From positions 1,240,001 to 1,304,000 of the forward strand of contig NZ_CP070490.1 of the NCBI RefSeq assembly GCF_016925635.1: a stretch of 64,000 nucleotides of DNA. Reading direction: 5' to 3'. Of the stretch, positions 17,819-26,516 are shown piece by piece; position 1 is the stretch's first letter; each line of letters begins with the position of its first letter. Under the pieces are notes generated by a model, which made no database searches, was not told the DNA's origin, and saw nothing but the letters and a program-made list of their open reading frames with translations. A program made the position numbers and the translations under genes. The DNA comes from Lysinibacillus fusiformis. Its GTDB lineage: Bacteria > Bacillota > Bacilli > Bacillales_A > Planococcaceae.

Positions 17819-18733
17819 TTAGTTAAACCATGAAGAAATAGTATCTTTTAAATTAGCAAAGAAACCTTTCACACTCTCCCAGAAACCTTTATCTTCCATA
17901 AGTGAGCCAAATTTTTCTTGGATCGTGTTACTGATATCATTTAATTGATCAGACCATTTACTAAAATCAATGTCCAACTTACTTATTTTATCCATTAAAT
18001 CTACTAGCAATTGACGGTCCTTTTCACTTAAATTAATTTCAAGCTTACTTAATTGCTCTTGTACAATTTTTTCAACATCTTCACGTGTTGCTGGCTTTAA
18101 TTCTGCAATTTGTTTTTTAATTTCTGTCAGTAATTCCGCTACTTTTGCATCGTCTACTCCTGCAGATTCTGCAATGGATGTTGCTACTGATAATTCTTCG
18201 TTTGCTACATCTGTACGATCAATATCCAGTGTTTCACCTGTAGTGACCTCATATGCCTTGTAAATACCTACTAACGCTGAATGCCCTGTAACGGCTTTCG
18301 GGGCAGCTACCTGTACGGATGCATCCTGAATTCCTGCTGTTAACATCGCATTGGCGTACATCTCTGAAGTTACCTGCGTAATATTAGATGGTGTGACAAT
18401 TTGTATTACTAGGCCTTCTCCTGCATCTCTGCGTGTAATTTTTGCAGAAGAGTACATACGGGAGCTTGAATTACTATCTTTAATGTATTTTACTAGATCC
18501 TCACCAGACACAGTAATTTCTTCGATTTCAGGTTTTTCACTTACTTTTAATGATTTTTTGACAGATTCTTTTTCAGCCTCAGATAAATTTGCGCCATACA
18601 CGACGATCGGTACGCCTAATTTTTCATCAATTGCTTTCGGAGGCGTATTATCAGATGCAAATCCTGTTGCTGGTGCCATCACTCCAAATACCAACATTGT
18701 AGCAGTTAGTATTTTAATCCATGTTTTTTTCAA
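17819..18733 (-). CDS. secreted DUF1002 protein (YpuA-like)
   Basis: A 304-residue exported protein. An N-terminal signal peptide ends near GFASDNT. The DUF1002 core includes KLGVPIVVYGANLSEAEKESVKKSL, SAKITRRDAGEGLVIQIVTP and the MYANAMLTAGIQDASVQVAAPKAVTGHSALVGIYKAYE block. The C-terminal third is an unusual helical extension rich in Lys/Glu/Asp with a DFSKWSDQLNDISNTIQEKFG-type repeat and an amphipathic FWESVKGFFANLKDTISSWF end. TTG start with AAAGGGG upstream. Bacillus YpuA is an envelope protein of unknown function; the same is likely here. Monocistronic with its own terminator. Confidence 0.85.
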   Translation of the reverse strand: MKKTWIKILTATMLVFGVMAPATGFASDNTPPKAIDEKLGVPIVVYGANLSEAEKESVKKSLKVSEKPEIEEITVSGEDLVKYIKDSNSSSRMYSSAKITRRDAGEGLVIQIVTPSNITQVTSEMYANAMLTAGIQDASVQVAAPKAVTGHSALVGIYKAYEVTTGETLDIDRTDVANEELSVATSIAESAGVDDAKVAELLTEIKKQIAELKPATREDVEKIVQEQLSKLEINLSEKDRQLLVDLMDKISKLDIDFSKWSDQLNDISNTIQEKFGSLMEDKGFWESVKGFFANLKDTISSWFN

Positions 18734-18805
18734 ATCGTGAGACCCCTTTCGCTAAAACTTCATAATTAGCAAGTATAATTTATGCCACTATACAATTATT
18801 AGTAC

Positions 18806-18843
18806 GAAAAAAAGACGAGAAGGTTTCAAGGATGTCTCTCGTC
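18806..18843 (-). terminator. terminator after cvfB
   Basis: Seven-bp stem GACGAGA/TCTCGTC followed on the minus strand by seven T residues. Confidence 0.85.
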
Positions 18844-18889
18844 ATTTTCCTGTTGAAATGTTAATCTAGCAAGTCAAACTAATCATCCA

Positions 18890-19747
18890 CTAAACTTCTT
18901 CAGTCCAACCATCCTGTTGTTTCACTTTACCAGCTTTCATTAATGTTCCTAAGGCACGTTTAAATGCCCCTTTACTCATATTAAACATTTCTTGAACCTC
19001 TTCAGGAGATGATTTATCACCAAATGGCATTTTACCACCCACATCCTGTATATAATTCAATATTTGTTGCGCATCATTTGAAAGACGCTCATGTTTTCTT
19101 GGTAAAAGAGAGCCATTCATCGAACCATCGTCTTTTACATCGATAATACGAACAACTACATCTTGTCCTAATCGAGGCTCTACACTTCGCTCAGATTCAT
19201 GCACGAAAATACGGTAAGGAACTTCTACACCTAGTAAAAATGTGCCAATCGGTAACAAACGATATGGACGTGCTTGGATGTTTTTATTGTGCATATCTTC
19301 AAATGCACCTTCATATAGCTCCGAAATTTTTTCCTCTGTTGCTAAGCGACCAAATAAATCACCGTTACGATCTGTGCGTAATGTCATAAATAAATGATCG
19401 CCTGGTTCTGGCCACACCTCTTTTAATGCAGGTAAATCCTCTGCCTTTACTAATACTTCACGAGATGTACCAATATCCACAAAGGCACCTTCACGTTCCA
19501 CTACTTTCAAGACGCGTGCCCAGCCGTATTCACCTTGTGTAAAAGCTGGAATAGCTGTTGTTGCAGCTAAATCACCACGACGGTCTGCAAATAAAAATAC
19601 TTCAAGGCGGTCACCTACTGTTAGTGGCTCTGTTACCTCTGAAGCATTTAAAGGTAGTTCTTCAACTCCATTTGTTAAAATCCATTTCGATGCTTGTTGC
19701 TCTAATACCGTTAATGTAACGACTTCACCTGATTTTAATGCGTTCAT
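18890..19747 (-). CDS. cvfB: CvfB/YitL S1-domain RNA-binding protein
   Basis: A 285-residue protein with three S1-like RNA-binding domains and a winged-helix C-terminus, as in Staphylococcus CvfB and B. subtilis YitL. The parts are an N-terminal OB fold (GEVVTLTVLEQQASKWILTNG), a second with GEYGWARVLKVVEREGAFVDIG, a third with PYRIFVHESERSV and VVVRIIDVKDDGSMNGSL, then FNMSKGAFKRALGTLMKAGKV, the winged helix. The family influences virulence and mRNA stability in staphylococci. ATG follows AAAGGGAGACAAT. It is immediately downstream of mntR with a 29-base gap, probably transcribed with it. Confidence 0.92.
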   Translation of the reverse strand: MNALKSGEVVTLTVLEQQASKWILTNGVEELPLNASEVTEPLTVGDRLEVFLFADRRGDLAATTAIPAFTQGEYGWARVLKVVEREGAFVDIGTSREVLVKAEDLPALKEVWPEPGDHLFMTLRTDRNGDLFGRLATEEKISELYEGAFEDMHNKNIQARPYRLLPIGTFLLGVEVPYRIFVHESERSVEPRLGQDVVVRIIDVKDDGSMNGSLLPRKHERLSNDAQQILNYIQDVGGKMPFGDKSSPEEVQEMFNMSKGAFKRALGTLMKAGKVKQQDGWTEEV

Positions 19748-19776
19748 ATTGTCTCCCTTTCCTTCACACCATCATT

Positions 19777-20196
19777 TTAAAGATTGTGCTGTGTCTTAGA
19801 TGCCTCTAATTTTTTCACGATGTCTGGATTTTCTTCCATTACTTGCACAAGATCTGCAATACGATCGATTGAATTCCAACTTAAATGATGTTCAATTCCC
19901 TCCACATCATCATAAATACGTTCTTCATCCACACCAATCATTCGTAAAAACTGCTCGAGCAATTCATGACGCTGCACAAGACGCTTTCCGAGCTTCTCGC
20001 CCTTAGGCGTCAATGTCAGTCCACGGTATTTTTCATAAACTAAATAACCATCTTTATCTAATTTTTGAACCATTTTTGTAACAGAAGAAGGAAGAACAGA
20101 TAATGCTTCAGCAATGTCAGACACTCGCGCATATCCTTTGTTGGCAATTAATAAATATATCTGTTCGATATGGTCCTCCATACTAGGTGTTGGCAT
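19777..20196 (-). CDS. mntR: manganese-responsive repressor MntR
   Basis: DtxR-family Mn(II) regulator of 139 residues that represses manganese uptake (mntH, mntABCD). N-terminal winged helix with [23 protein letters not shown]. All manganese ligands of B. subtilis MntR are present at the same positions: D8, E11, H77, E99, E102 and H103. The sequence GIEHHLSW carries the last pair. No manganese transporter is in the window; cvfB follows on the same strand. Confidence 0.97.
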   Translation of the reverse strand: MPTPSMEDHIEQIYLLIANKGYARVSDIAEALSVLPSSVTKMVQKLDKDGYLVYEKYRGLTLTPKGEKLGKRLVQRHELLEQFLRMIGVDEERIYDDVEGIEHHLSWNSIDRIADLVQVMEENPDIVKKLEASKTQHNL

Positions 20197-20318
20197 ATCC
20201 TTTTCCCTCTCTTTCCTTTTCTTACTCTCTAGTTTACTACAAGCTTGGCTTAAAAGTTAACTGAAAATACATAGCCTAGAAAAACACTTCCTTTACAACT
20301 TAAATAGAGCCTCTTCTA

Positions 20319-20621
20319 TTAAGAAGTAGGCTCTACTTTGTGTCGAGGATACTTATTTACCACATGTAACGCATGAATAATCTCTTTGTTAATGCGCTCA
20401 ATGTTTCCAGGAGTATTCATTTCTTTAAATGCCTCATCTCTAGCTTCCATAGATGTAACATACTTACTTGGCAATGCATTTAGTGTAAGTGCCACCGTGT
20501 CGAATTCACAGATTTCGCATTTACAAAATGTTTGATATTCTGGTCCTCGTAGTAAAAAGCTTACTAAACCACGCACAATTTCTTCTGTAACATTTACTAA
20601 AATAGGATCTGACATATTCAA
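20319..20621 (-). CDS. ComFB-family protein (ComN-like)
   Basis: One hundred residues matching the late-competence ComFB family. Features: VNVTEEIVRGLVSFLLRG, the metal-binding CKCEIC, DTVALTLNALPSKYVTS, and the ERINKEIIHALHVVNKYP helix. In B. subtilis the paralogue ComN (YrzD) controls comE mRNA at the pole and division site. Start: TTG at 20621, seven bases after GAGG; the ATG two codons later is too far from it. Monocistronic. No com structural genes adjoin, so the competence link is by family only. Confidence 0.85.
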   Translation of the reverse strand: MNMSDPILVNVTEEIVRGLVSFLLRGPEYQTFCKCEICEFDTVALTLNALPSKYVTSMEARDEAFKEMNTPGNIERINKEIIHALHVVNKYPRHKVEPTS

Positions 20622-20785
20622 ACTTTCGCCTCATTTATATTTAATTGTTACATTACTCCTGAAACTATAATAGCCTTAAAAAAAGTCTTTTTCAAGAATC
20701 ACAAGTAGCATCTATTCGCATAAAATCCATCATGGCAAAGCAAGATTAATTTCCTACCTTTTCAGATCGTTCTACACCTTACTTA

Positions 20786-22909
20786 CTACTTTTTTGCTCT
20801 AATTAGTCTTAATGAATTAAACACAACTAATAGTGTTGCACCCATATCCGCAAAAATTGCTATCCATAATGTTAACCATCCTGGTATGACAAGCAGCAAT
20901 GCAATTAACTTTAAGACTAGGGCAAATATAATATTCTCTTTAATGATACGTAATGTTTTTCTGCTCAAGCCAATAGTGTAAGGAAGCTTTGTTAAATCAT
21001 CACCCATTAAGGCAATATCTGCCGTCTCAAGAGCTGCATCTGTTCCTGCTCCACCCATGGCAATTCCTACGTTAGCAGTGGCTAATGCTGGTGCATCGTT
21101 TACACCATCTCCAACCATCGCTACAGCACCAAATTGTGCACGTAAATCCTTAATCGCCATTAATTTTTCTTCTGGTAATAAACCAGCGCGCACATCTGTC
21201 ATCTTTAATGAAGTAGCAATAGCTTGCGCAGTAGGCTCTGCATCCCCTGTTAACATCACCATATGTTTTACTTTTAAGGCATGTAATTTTTTCAATACGT
21301 CCTTGCTTTCATGACGTAATTGATCAGCAATTGCAATCAGTCCAATAAGTTGATTATTCGAAACAGCTGCTACTACTGTTTTACCCTGTTCTTGTAGATT
21401 CTTAACCTGACTTTCTATATTTTTATCTACAGAAGTTAATGTAGTAGCCCATTTCATGCTACCTACATTAATAATCTGATTATCAACGGTAGCATAGGCA
21501 CCTTTGCCTGTTACTGACTGGAAATCTGTTGGCAATAACTCAGGTAAGTTTTTATCGTGCAGTCTATTTAAAATAGCTTTGGCTAAAGGGTGCTGTGACT
21601 GTTTTTCTACCGCTGACACTAGTTGCAACACATAGTCTTCTGACCAATTCTCAGCTGTTACGATATCTGTTACTGCAGGCTGCCCTTTCGTTAATGTACC
21701 TGTTTTATCAAAGGCAACAGCTTCAATGTGTCCTAACTGCTCTAAATGTACACCACCTTTAATCAGTACACCCTGCCTTGCCGCATTACCAATGGCTGTA
21801 ACAATGGCAACTGGTGTAGAGACAACAAGCGCACAAGGACATCCTACCACTAAAACAGCTAGACCTTGGTAAATCCAATGCTGCCAATCGCCTACTAGTA
21901 AAGGTGGAATAACAGCTACTAAAAAAGCAATAATCATAATGGCTGGTGTGTAATATTTTGCAAAGCGATCTACAAATTGCTGAGAAGGTGCTTTTTCTGC
22001 TTGTGCCTCTTCCACTAGATGAATTATTTTAGCAATGGTAGTATCTTCTACTCGCTTTGTCACACGTACCTCAAGAGCACCCTCTTCGTTTAACGTCCCA
22101 GCAAATACTTCATCATTTACAGTTTTATTAACGGGAATCGACTCACCTGTAATAGCTGCCTGATTAACCGCAGACAATCCACTAATGACTATGCCATCCA
22201 TCGCAATCTTTTGCCCAGGCTTTACAATCAAAATATCTCCTATTTCAATGTCTTCAGTAGGTAGCTCAAGCTCATGGAAGTGTTCACCGTGGGCTCTTTT
22301 GATAAGCGCTGTTGGCGGTGCTATATCCATTAATTGACGAATAGATTGACGTGCTTTATCCATTGAATACGCTTCAAGTGCCTCACTTACAGCAAATAAA
22401 AATACGACCACTGCCGCTTCTTCCCATTCACCGATAATAGCAGCTCCTATAATGGCGATTGTCATAAGCGTCTTCATATCAAATTCAAAACGAGCCAGGT
22501 TTCGGAAGCCGATTTTAAAAATACCTACTCCACCCACAAGGATAGCTATAATGAACATGGCAATCGGTAGCGGGTTCGATTCCCCACGCATACCAGCAAA
22601 TAGATAGCCTAGAATGACAAAAAGCAATGATATTCCTGCTAGAACATTTTCCTTTTTACGGTAAAAGGGTGTAGTATTTTCAAGTGCTTTTGCTGCTGAT
22701 TTCGTAACCTTAATGCCATCAAAGGCACCTGCTTCTTCAATTTGGTCTACACTAATAGCACCGATTACTGTAATTTTAGAAGCACCAAAATTGACTTGTG
22801 CATCCTGTACTTCTGGGATAGACTTCACATTTTTCTCAAACTTTGCAGCACAACTAGCACAGGATAAATTTTGTAGTCTGTATTCTTGTTTAATTGGCGT
22901 CGCTGCCAT
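20786..22909 (-). CDS. cadA: Cd/Zn/Pb-translocating P-type ATPase CadA
   Basis: P1B-2 heavy-metal pump of 707 residues that exports Zn, Cd or Pb. Order: an N-terminal heavy-metal domain with LSCASCAAKF, eight membrane helices, actuator TGESIPVNK, the metal-binding VVGCPCALVVSTP in TM6, phosphorylation site FDKTGTLTKG, hinge MVGDGVNDAPALA, and in the last helix ADMGATLLVVFNSLRL. That aspartate with the CPC motif marks divalent soft-metal pumps, not copper. The ATG at 22909 has GAGGGG seven bases upstream. It overlaps cadC by about 20 bases, so translation is coupled. Confidence 0.95.
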   Translation of the reverse strand: MAATPIKQEYRLQNLSCASCAAKFEKNVKSIPEVQDAQVNFGASKITVIGAISVDQIEEAGAFDGIKVTKSAAKALENTTPFYRKKENVLAGISLLFVILGYLFAGMRGESNPLPIAMFIIAILVGGVGIFKIGFRNLARFEFDMKTLMTIAIIGAAIIGEWEEAAVVVFLFAVSEALEAYSMDKARQSIRQLMDIAPPTALIKRAHGEHFHELELPTEDIEIGDILIVKPGQKIAMDGIVISGLSAVNQAAITGESIPVNKTVNDEVFAGTLNEEGALEVRVTKRVEDTTIAKIIHLVEEAQAEKAPSQQFVDRFAKYYTPAIMIIAFLVAVIPPLLVGDWQHWIYQGLAVLVVGCPCALVVSTPVAIVTAIGNAARQGVLIKGGVHLEQLGHIEAVAFDKTGTLTKGQPAVTDIVTAENWSEDYVLQLVSAVEKQSQHPLAKAILNRLHDKNLPELLPTDFQSVTGKGAYATVDNQIINVGSMKWATTLTSVDKNIESQVKNLQEQGKTVVAAVSNNQLIGLIAIADQLRHESKDVLKKLHALKVKHMVMLTGDAEPTAQAIATSLKMTDVRAGLLPEEKLMAIKDLRAQFGAVAMVGDGVNDAPALATANVGIAMGGAGTDAALETADIALMGDDLTKLPYTIGLSRKTLRIIKENIIFALVLKLIALLLVIPGWLTLWIAIFADMGATLLVVFNSLRLIRAKK

Positions 22910-23261
22910 TCGCAATCCCCTCTTTCGCATGTTCGTAGGCAATTGTTACAATTTGATATACATGCTCATCCGCTAAAGAGTAATACATTTGCTTACCTTT
23001 ACGGTGTGATATCGCTAAATTATTATCTTTTAAATATCGTAAATGATGTGATGCTGTAGCAACTGAAGAACCAATAATAGTCGCAACATCACAAACACAT
23101 AGTTCATCTTCCACCGTTAAAGCATAGGCAATTTTAAGTCTAGTTTCATCGGATAACGCCTTTAAAAATTTGGCTACACCTGATAAATCGGGCATTTGTT
23201 GTTGCACCTTTGTGACCGCTTCTTCATGTACATGCGTCACCTCACATATTTCTTTTGGCAT
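22890..23261 (-). CDS. cadC: ArsR-family metal sensor CadC
   Basis: Dimeric winged-helix repressor of 123 residues that leaves DNA when Cd, Pb or Zn binds. Site 1: one N-terminal cysteine (EICEVTH) plus ELCVCDVA in the recognition region. Site 2: D and H in ADEHVYQ plus H and E in YEHAKE, with the D-x-H ... H-x-x-E spacing of staphylococcal CadC (H to H 11 residues). Both sites therefore look intact, although only one N-terminal cysteine (C6) is visible where CadC usually has two. GAGGTGAG precedes the ATG. It heads the cadC-cadA operon behind two matching operators. Confidence 0.95.
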   Translation of the reverse strand: MPKEICEVTHVHEEAVTKVQQQMPDLSGVAKFLKALSDETRLKIAYALTVEDELCVCDVATIIGSSVATASHHLRYLKDNNLAISHRKGKQMYYSLADEHVYQIVTIAYEHAKEGIANGSDAN

Positions 23262-23272
23262 TTTCTCACCTC

Positions 23273-23292
23273 ATTCAAATATTCGTTTGATT
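23273..23292 (-). promoter_or_regulatory. CadC operator O1 (near the start)
   Basis: ATTCAAATATTCGTTTGATT, an inverted-repeat site (ATTCAAA...TTTGAT) between the promoter and the cadC ribosome site. It matches 18-19 of 20 bases of O2 read in reverse. Known CadC operators have the same TCAAAT...ATTTGA form. Confidence 0.8.
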
Positions 23293-23321
23293 GTATTCAA
23301 TGTAACATATTATTCCATCAT
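23293..23321 (-). promoter_or_regulatory. cadC promoter
   Basis: On the minus strand TTGAAT, 17 bases, TACATT, in a good sigma-A spacing. The -35 hexamer overlaps operator O2 and the start region meets O1, so bound CadC would block both. Confidence 0.6.
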
Positions 23322-23341
23322 ATTCAAACGAATATTTGAAT
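23322..23341 (-). promoter_or_regulatory. CadC operator O2 (overlapping -35)
   Basis: ATTCAAACGAATATTTGAAT, an inverted repeat with arms ATTCAAA/TTTGAAT, 49 bases from O1 and nearly identical to its reverse complement. Confidence 0.8.
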
Positions 23342-23363
23342 GTTAGGATGTATATCCTTAAAT

Positions 23364-23400
23364 AAAAAAAGTTAGCGTACTGAATTATGTACGCCAACCT
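23364..23400 (-). terminator. terminator after the penicillin-acylase family gene
   Basis: Ten-bp stem (one G-U) GTTGGCGTAC/GTACGCTAAC and seven T residues on the minus strand. Confidence 0.85.
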
Positions 23401-23404
23401 TTTA

Positions 23405-25774
23405 TTACTTCGCTTTTAATTGTAATGTTTTTCCTTTTATCTCTTCCTGTTTGATAAATGTTTGATGGTAATCACCATTTGCCCAATCCAGTACCTGATC
23501 TTGATACCAATCAGACTTTACGTGCCCACTTTGACCAGGACCAACAATATGATAGGCTGAGCTTAAATCACCTACATCCACCACAAAACGCCAAGATGCA
23601 CCGTGATCTACATTACCAGCTAAATCATTATCTGCTGCTTGTACGGTAACTTTCGATCCACCAATTGGAACCTTTTTAGCGTTAAAATAGGCTGCAAGAA
23701 TAGGTGATGCACTTCCTAATGTATGATCAAAAGTAAGCTGATGGTAATCACCCCATTGCCATTTTGAGGCATTTTTACCGAATTGATCTTCTAATTGTGC
23801 AATTGTTAGTTCAAATGCCTTGTATACTGTTTCATCAATGCCCCCCTGCTCCTCAATCCAAATACTTTTCTCTCCAGCATATGCCGTACGTAAGAGCTGG
23901 TCTGTAATATTAAACTTCCCATACATAATGCCATACATATCTTCAGGCATTTGATCTTTAAACAAAACCTCCTGTAACTTAATCATTAATGTATGGAACA
24001 CAAGTGGTGCACCTGATTCCTTTGCGTCCACCATATCCCAATTCTCTAGCATGGCAATAATCTCGGCGTACTTCCCATCCTGATCTTTCTCTTTTATCGA
24101 CGTTAATAAATCAGACAGAAATTCTCTTGCATAAAGATTGTGCTGATCCATTTGCAAAGCCATCATATCTTCTACTGTAATCGCATCATTTGCCTCTAGC
24201 ACTTCTTTAATTCTCTCGAAACGATAAGGTTGTGCCCAGAAATCGGTTATGTGATAAGGATAGTCCTCTCCTATTACTTGGTTATTCGCCGTGGCAATAA
24301 AACCTTCTTTTGGATTTACTAGAGTCGGTAATTCATCCCATGGGATAAAGCCCTCCCAGCCATAGTCACTCGAATCGCCTGGAACTGGTAATTGACCTTC
24401 ACCTTGCTTACGAATTGGTATTTGACCATTGGCTTTATAGGCAATCGTACCGTCCTTTGATGCAAAAACAAAATTTTGTGCTGGTGCCTTAAAGTCTTCT
24501 AATGCTTTTTCAAAGTCATCCCAAGTTTTTGCCTTATTAAAACCAAGCACTGCTCTCAGTTCAGCTGTAGGTTGTAGTGCTGTCCATTGCATCGAAAATT
24601 GTGCTGTTGGCTCCGTATCTTTGAAAGCCAAATCTGTCATTATAGGGCCATGACGTGTAACAACGACTTCAAAATCTACTGTTTCCCCATCTTTCACTTT
24701 AATCGACTCATCCCGCACCTCTGCTTGCTCCCACTGACCATCGTATCGGAATTGTGTTGGATTATCCGGATTGGGTATTTCAATATATAAATCCTGTACA
24801 TCCGGACCCACATTTGTTACACCCCAAGCAATTTCATCATTATGGCCTAAAATAATACCTGGAATCCCTGCAAAGATAACACCACTAACGTTTTGTTGTG
24901 GTGATTGCAGATGCATTTGATACCAAATAGAAGGGGTACTTAACCCTAAATGTGGATCATCTGCCAAAATAGGCATTCCTGATTTCGTTTTATCACCAGA
25001 AACAACCCAGTTATTACTTCCGTTAAATTCGTTTGGTAGCATTTCCGCACTGAATTGCCCAGCCACAGCAACAGGATTTTGGATATTGGCCTCGATTATC
25101 GACGAAGCGTTTTCTGGATATTTAATAAATAATTCTTTTGCCTTTTCTTCATTAAAGTTTTGTAATGCCCAATGACGAAAAGCTAATGTATTCCAATTTC
25201 CACCCAAATCATAGGCCATATATTTACCAATTGTTAAGGAATCAACAACTGTCCACTCCTCTGGCTCATAGCCTAACAAAGCGAATTCGTAACTTAGTGT
25301 ATTGTTTTCCTTTGCCTGTGCAATAAAAGCATTTACCCCTTCAGCATACCATTCAAGTACTTGCTTACTTTCTTCATCATAGGCAGCTAATGATTTCTCC
25401 GCCGCATCTCGTAAGCTAAATGTACGGAAGTGTTTGTCTGTATTAATGGTTGCTTCTCCAATAATTTCAGATAATCGACCACTTGCCTGTCTTCGCGCCA
25501 AGTCCATTTGAAAAAGTCTATCCTGCGCTTGGACATAACCTTGCGCACGATACAAATCGGCATCTGTCTTGGCCAAAATATGCGGAACCCCTTTTTCATC
25601 TCTCGTCACTGTCACATCCTGATCCAGAATCGTAACAGCCAACTCACCATCAATCACTGGCTTGGATTTATTCATAAACCATGTAAACCCAATAAAAGCC
25701 ACGATAGCCAAAGCAGCTATTACACCAGCAATGACAATGAGCCACTTTTTCCATTTAAACTTTCTCATTCCCAT
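23405..25774 (-). CDS. penicillin acylase-family Ntn amidohydrolase
   Basis: A 789-residue S45-family precursor. It has an N-terminal uncleaved or signal-anchor helix (about 12-32), an alpha chain with TVTRDEKGVPHI and QGYVQAQDRLFQMDLARRQASG, and an NGSNNWVV site where Ser253 becomes the N-terminal nucleophile of the beta chain after self-cleavage. Typical beta-chain motifs DDPHLGLSTPSIWYQMHL, GHNDEIAWG and TATPLVFH-like segments follow. Such enzymes hydrolyse acyl amides, including acyl-homoserine lactones and beta-lactams. The ATG at 25774 follows GAGGGGG; a second ATG two codons on is possible. Extracytoplasmic. Substrate unknown; a quorum-quenching role is possible but not shown. Confidence 0.9.
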   Translation of the reverse strand: MGMRKFKWKKWLIVIAGVIAALAIVAFIGFTWFMNKSKPVIDGELAVTILDQDVTVTRDEKGVPHILAKTDADLYRAQGYVQAQDRLFQMDLARRQASGRLSEIIGEATINTDKHFRTFSLRDAAEKSLAAYDEESKQVLEWYAEGVNAFIAQAKENNTLSYEFALLGYEPEEWTVVDSLTIGKYMAYDLGGNWNTLAFRHWALQNFNEEKAKELFIKYPENASSIIEANIQNPVAVAGQFSAEMLPNEFNGSNNWVVSGDKTKSGMPILADDPHLGLSTPSIWYQMHLQSPQQNVSGVIFAGIPGIILGHNDEIAWGVTNVGPDVQDLYIEIPNPDNPTQFRYDGQWEQAEVRDESIKVKDGETVDFEVVVTRHGPIMTDLAFKDTEPTAQFSMQWTALQPTAELRAVLGFNKAKTWDDFEKALEDFKAPAQNFVFASKDGTIAYKANGQIPIRKQGEGQLPVPGDSSDYGWEGFIPWDELPTLVNPKEGFIATANNQVIGEDYPYHITDFWAQPYRFERIKEVLEANDAITVEDMMALQMDQHNLYAREFLSDLLTSIKEKDQDGKYAEIIAMLENWDMVDAKESGAPLVFHTLMIKLQEVLFKDQMPEDMYGIMYGKFNITDQLLRTAYAGEKSIWIEEQGGIDETVYKAFELTIAQLEDQFGKNASKWQWGDYHQLTFDHTLGSASPILAAYFNAKKVPIGGSKVTVQAADNDLAGNVDHGASWRFVVDVGDLSSAYHIVGPGQSGHVKSDWYQDQVLDWANGDYHQTFIKQEEIKGKTLQLKAK

Positions 25775-26021
25775 TTACCCCCTCTTTGCACTATATTCCC
25801 GTACTACCTTCCCAAACCCGTTTCGTCACGCAAATTTTTAGCGAAATTTCTTATTTTATGTATATAAAATTGTCTTTAAATACAAAATTTTATATTTATT
25901 CGCTATTAGAATAGTATAAACAATAGGAATTATGAAGGCTACTGAGTAATGTTAAAAATTCGTATGTTCATAGAGATATTACGATTCTATAAGGGCGGAT
26001 TTTCTTGCAATCTAATTAATT
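25775..26021. other. intergenic region before the tandem repeat
   Basis: AT-rich gap holding the promoter of the penicillin-acylase gene (minus strand). No gene is supported here. Confidence 0.4.
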
Positions 26022-26028
26022 TTGTCCC

Positions 26029-26421
26029 TTTTTGGAGCAGGAACTTGCTTGGTTGGAGCACTTCTTCCTCATTTTGGAGCGGGGGCTCGCTTGATTGGAG
26101 CGCTTCTCCCTCTCTTTGGAGCAGGGGCTCGCTTGATTGGAGCGCTTCTTCCTCTCTTTGGAGCGGATTCTCTCTTGATTGGAGCGCTCCTTCCTTTCTT
26201 TGGAGCGAATTCTCTCGTGGTTGGAGCGCTTCTTCCTTTCTTTGGAGCGAATTCTCACTTAGTTGGAGCGCTTCTTCCTCTCTTTGGAGCGGATTCTCTC
26301 TTGATTGGAGCACTTCTTCCTCTCTTTGGAGCGGATTCTCTCTTGATTGGAGCGCTTCTTCCTCTCTTTGGAGCGGATTCTCTCGTGGTTGGAGCGCTTC
26401 TTCCTCTCTTTAGAGCGGCCT
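26029..26421. repeat. 42-bp tandem repeat array, about 9.4 copies
   Basis: Nine full 42-bp units and one partial, each built from two related 21-bp halves that begin TTGGAGC (second half TTGGAGCGCTTCTTCCTC). Copies differ at a few positions each and the ends are more degenerate. Because 42 is a multiple of 3 and the unit lacks stops, open frames run through it in several frames on both strands, giving 14-residue periodic peptides. None has a convincing ribosome site, so it is treated as non-coding. It lies between exoA's terminator and the penicillin-acylase promoter. Confidence 0.9.
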
Positions 26422-26475
26422 CTTCGTTTTTCAAAAAACCCCAATTTCAAAAATCACCCTTATTAATTTTCAAAA

Positions 26476-26514
26476 ACAAAAAATCGTATTTTCATTTAGA
26501 AAATACGATTTCAG
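26476..26514 (-). terminator. exoA terminator
   Basis: Perfect 13-bp stem AAATCGTATTTTC/GAAAATACGATTT with a five-base loop and T-run on the minus strand. Confidence 0.9.
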
Positions 26515-26516
26515 TA

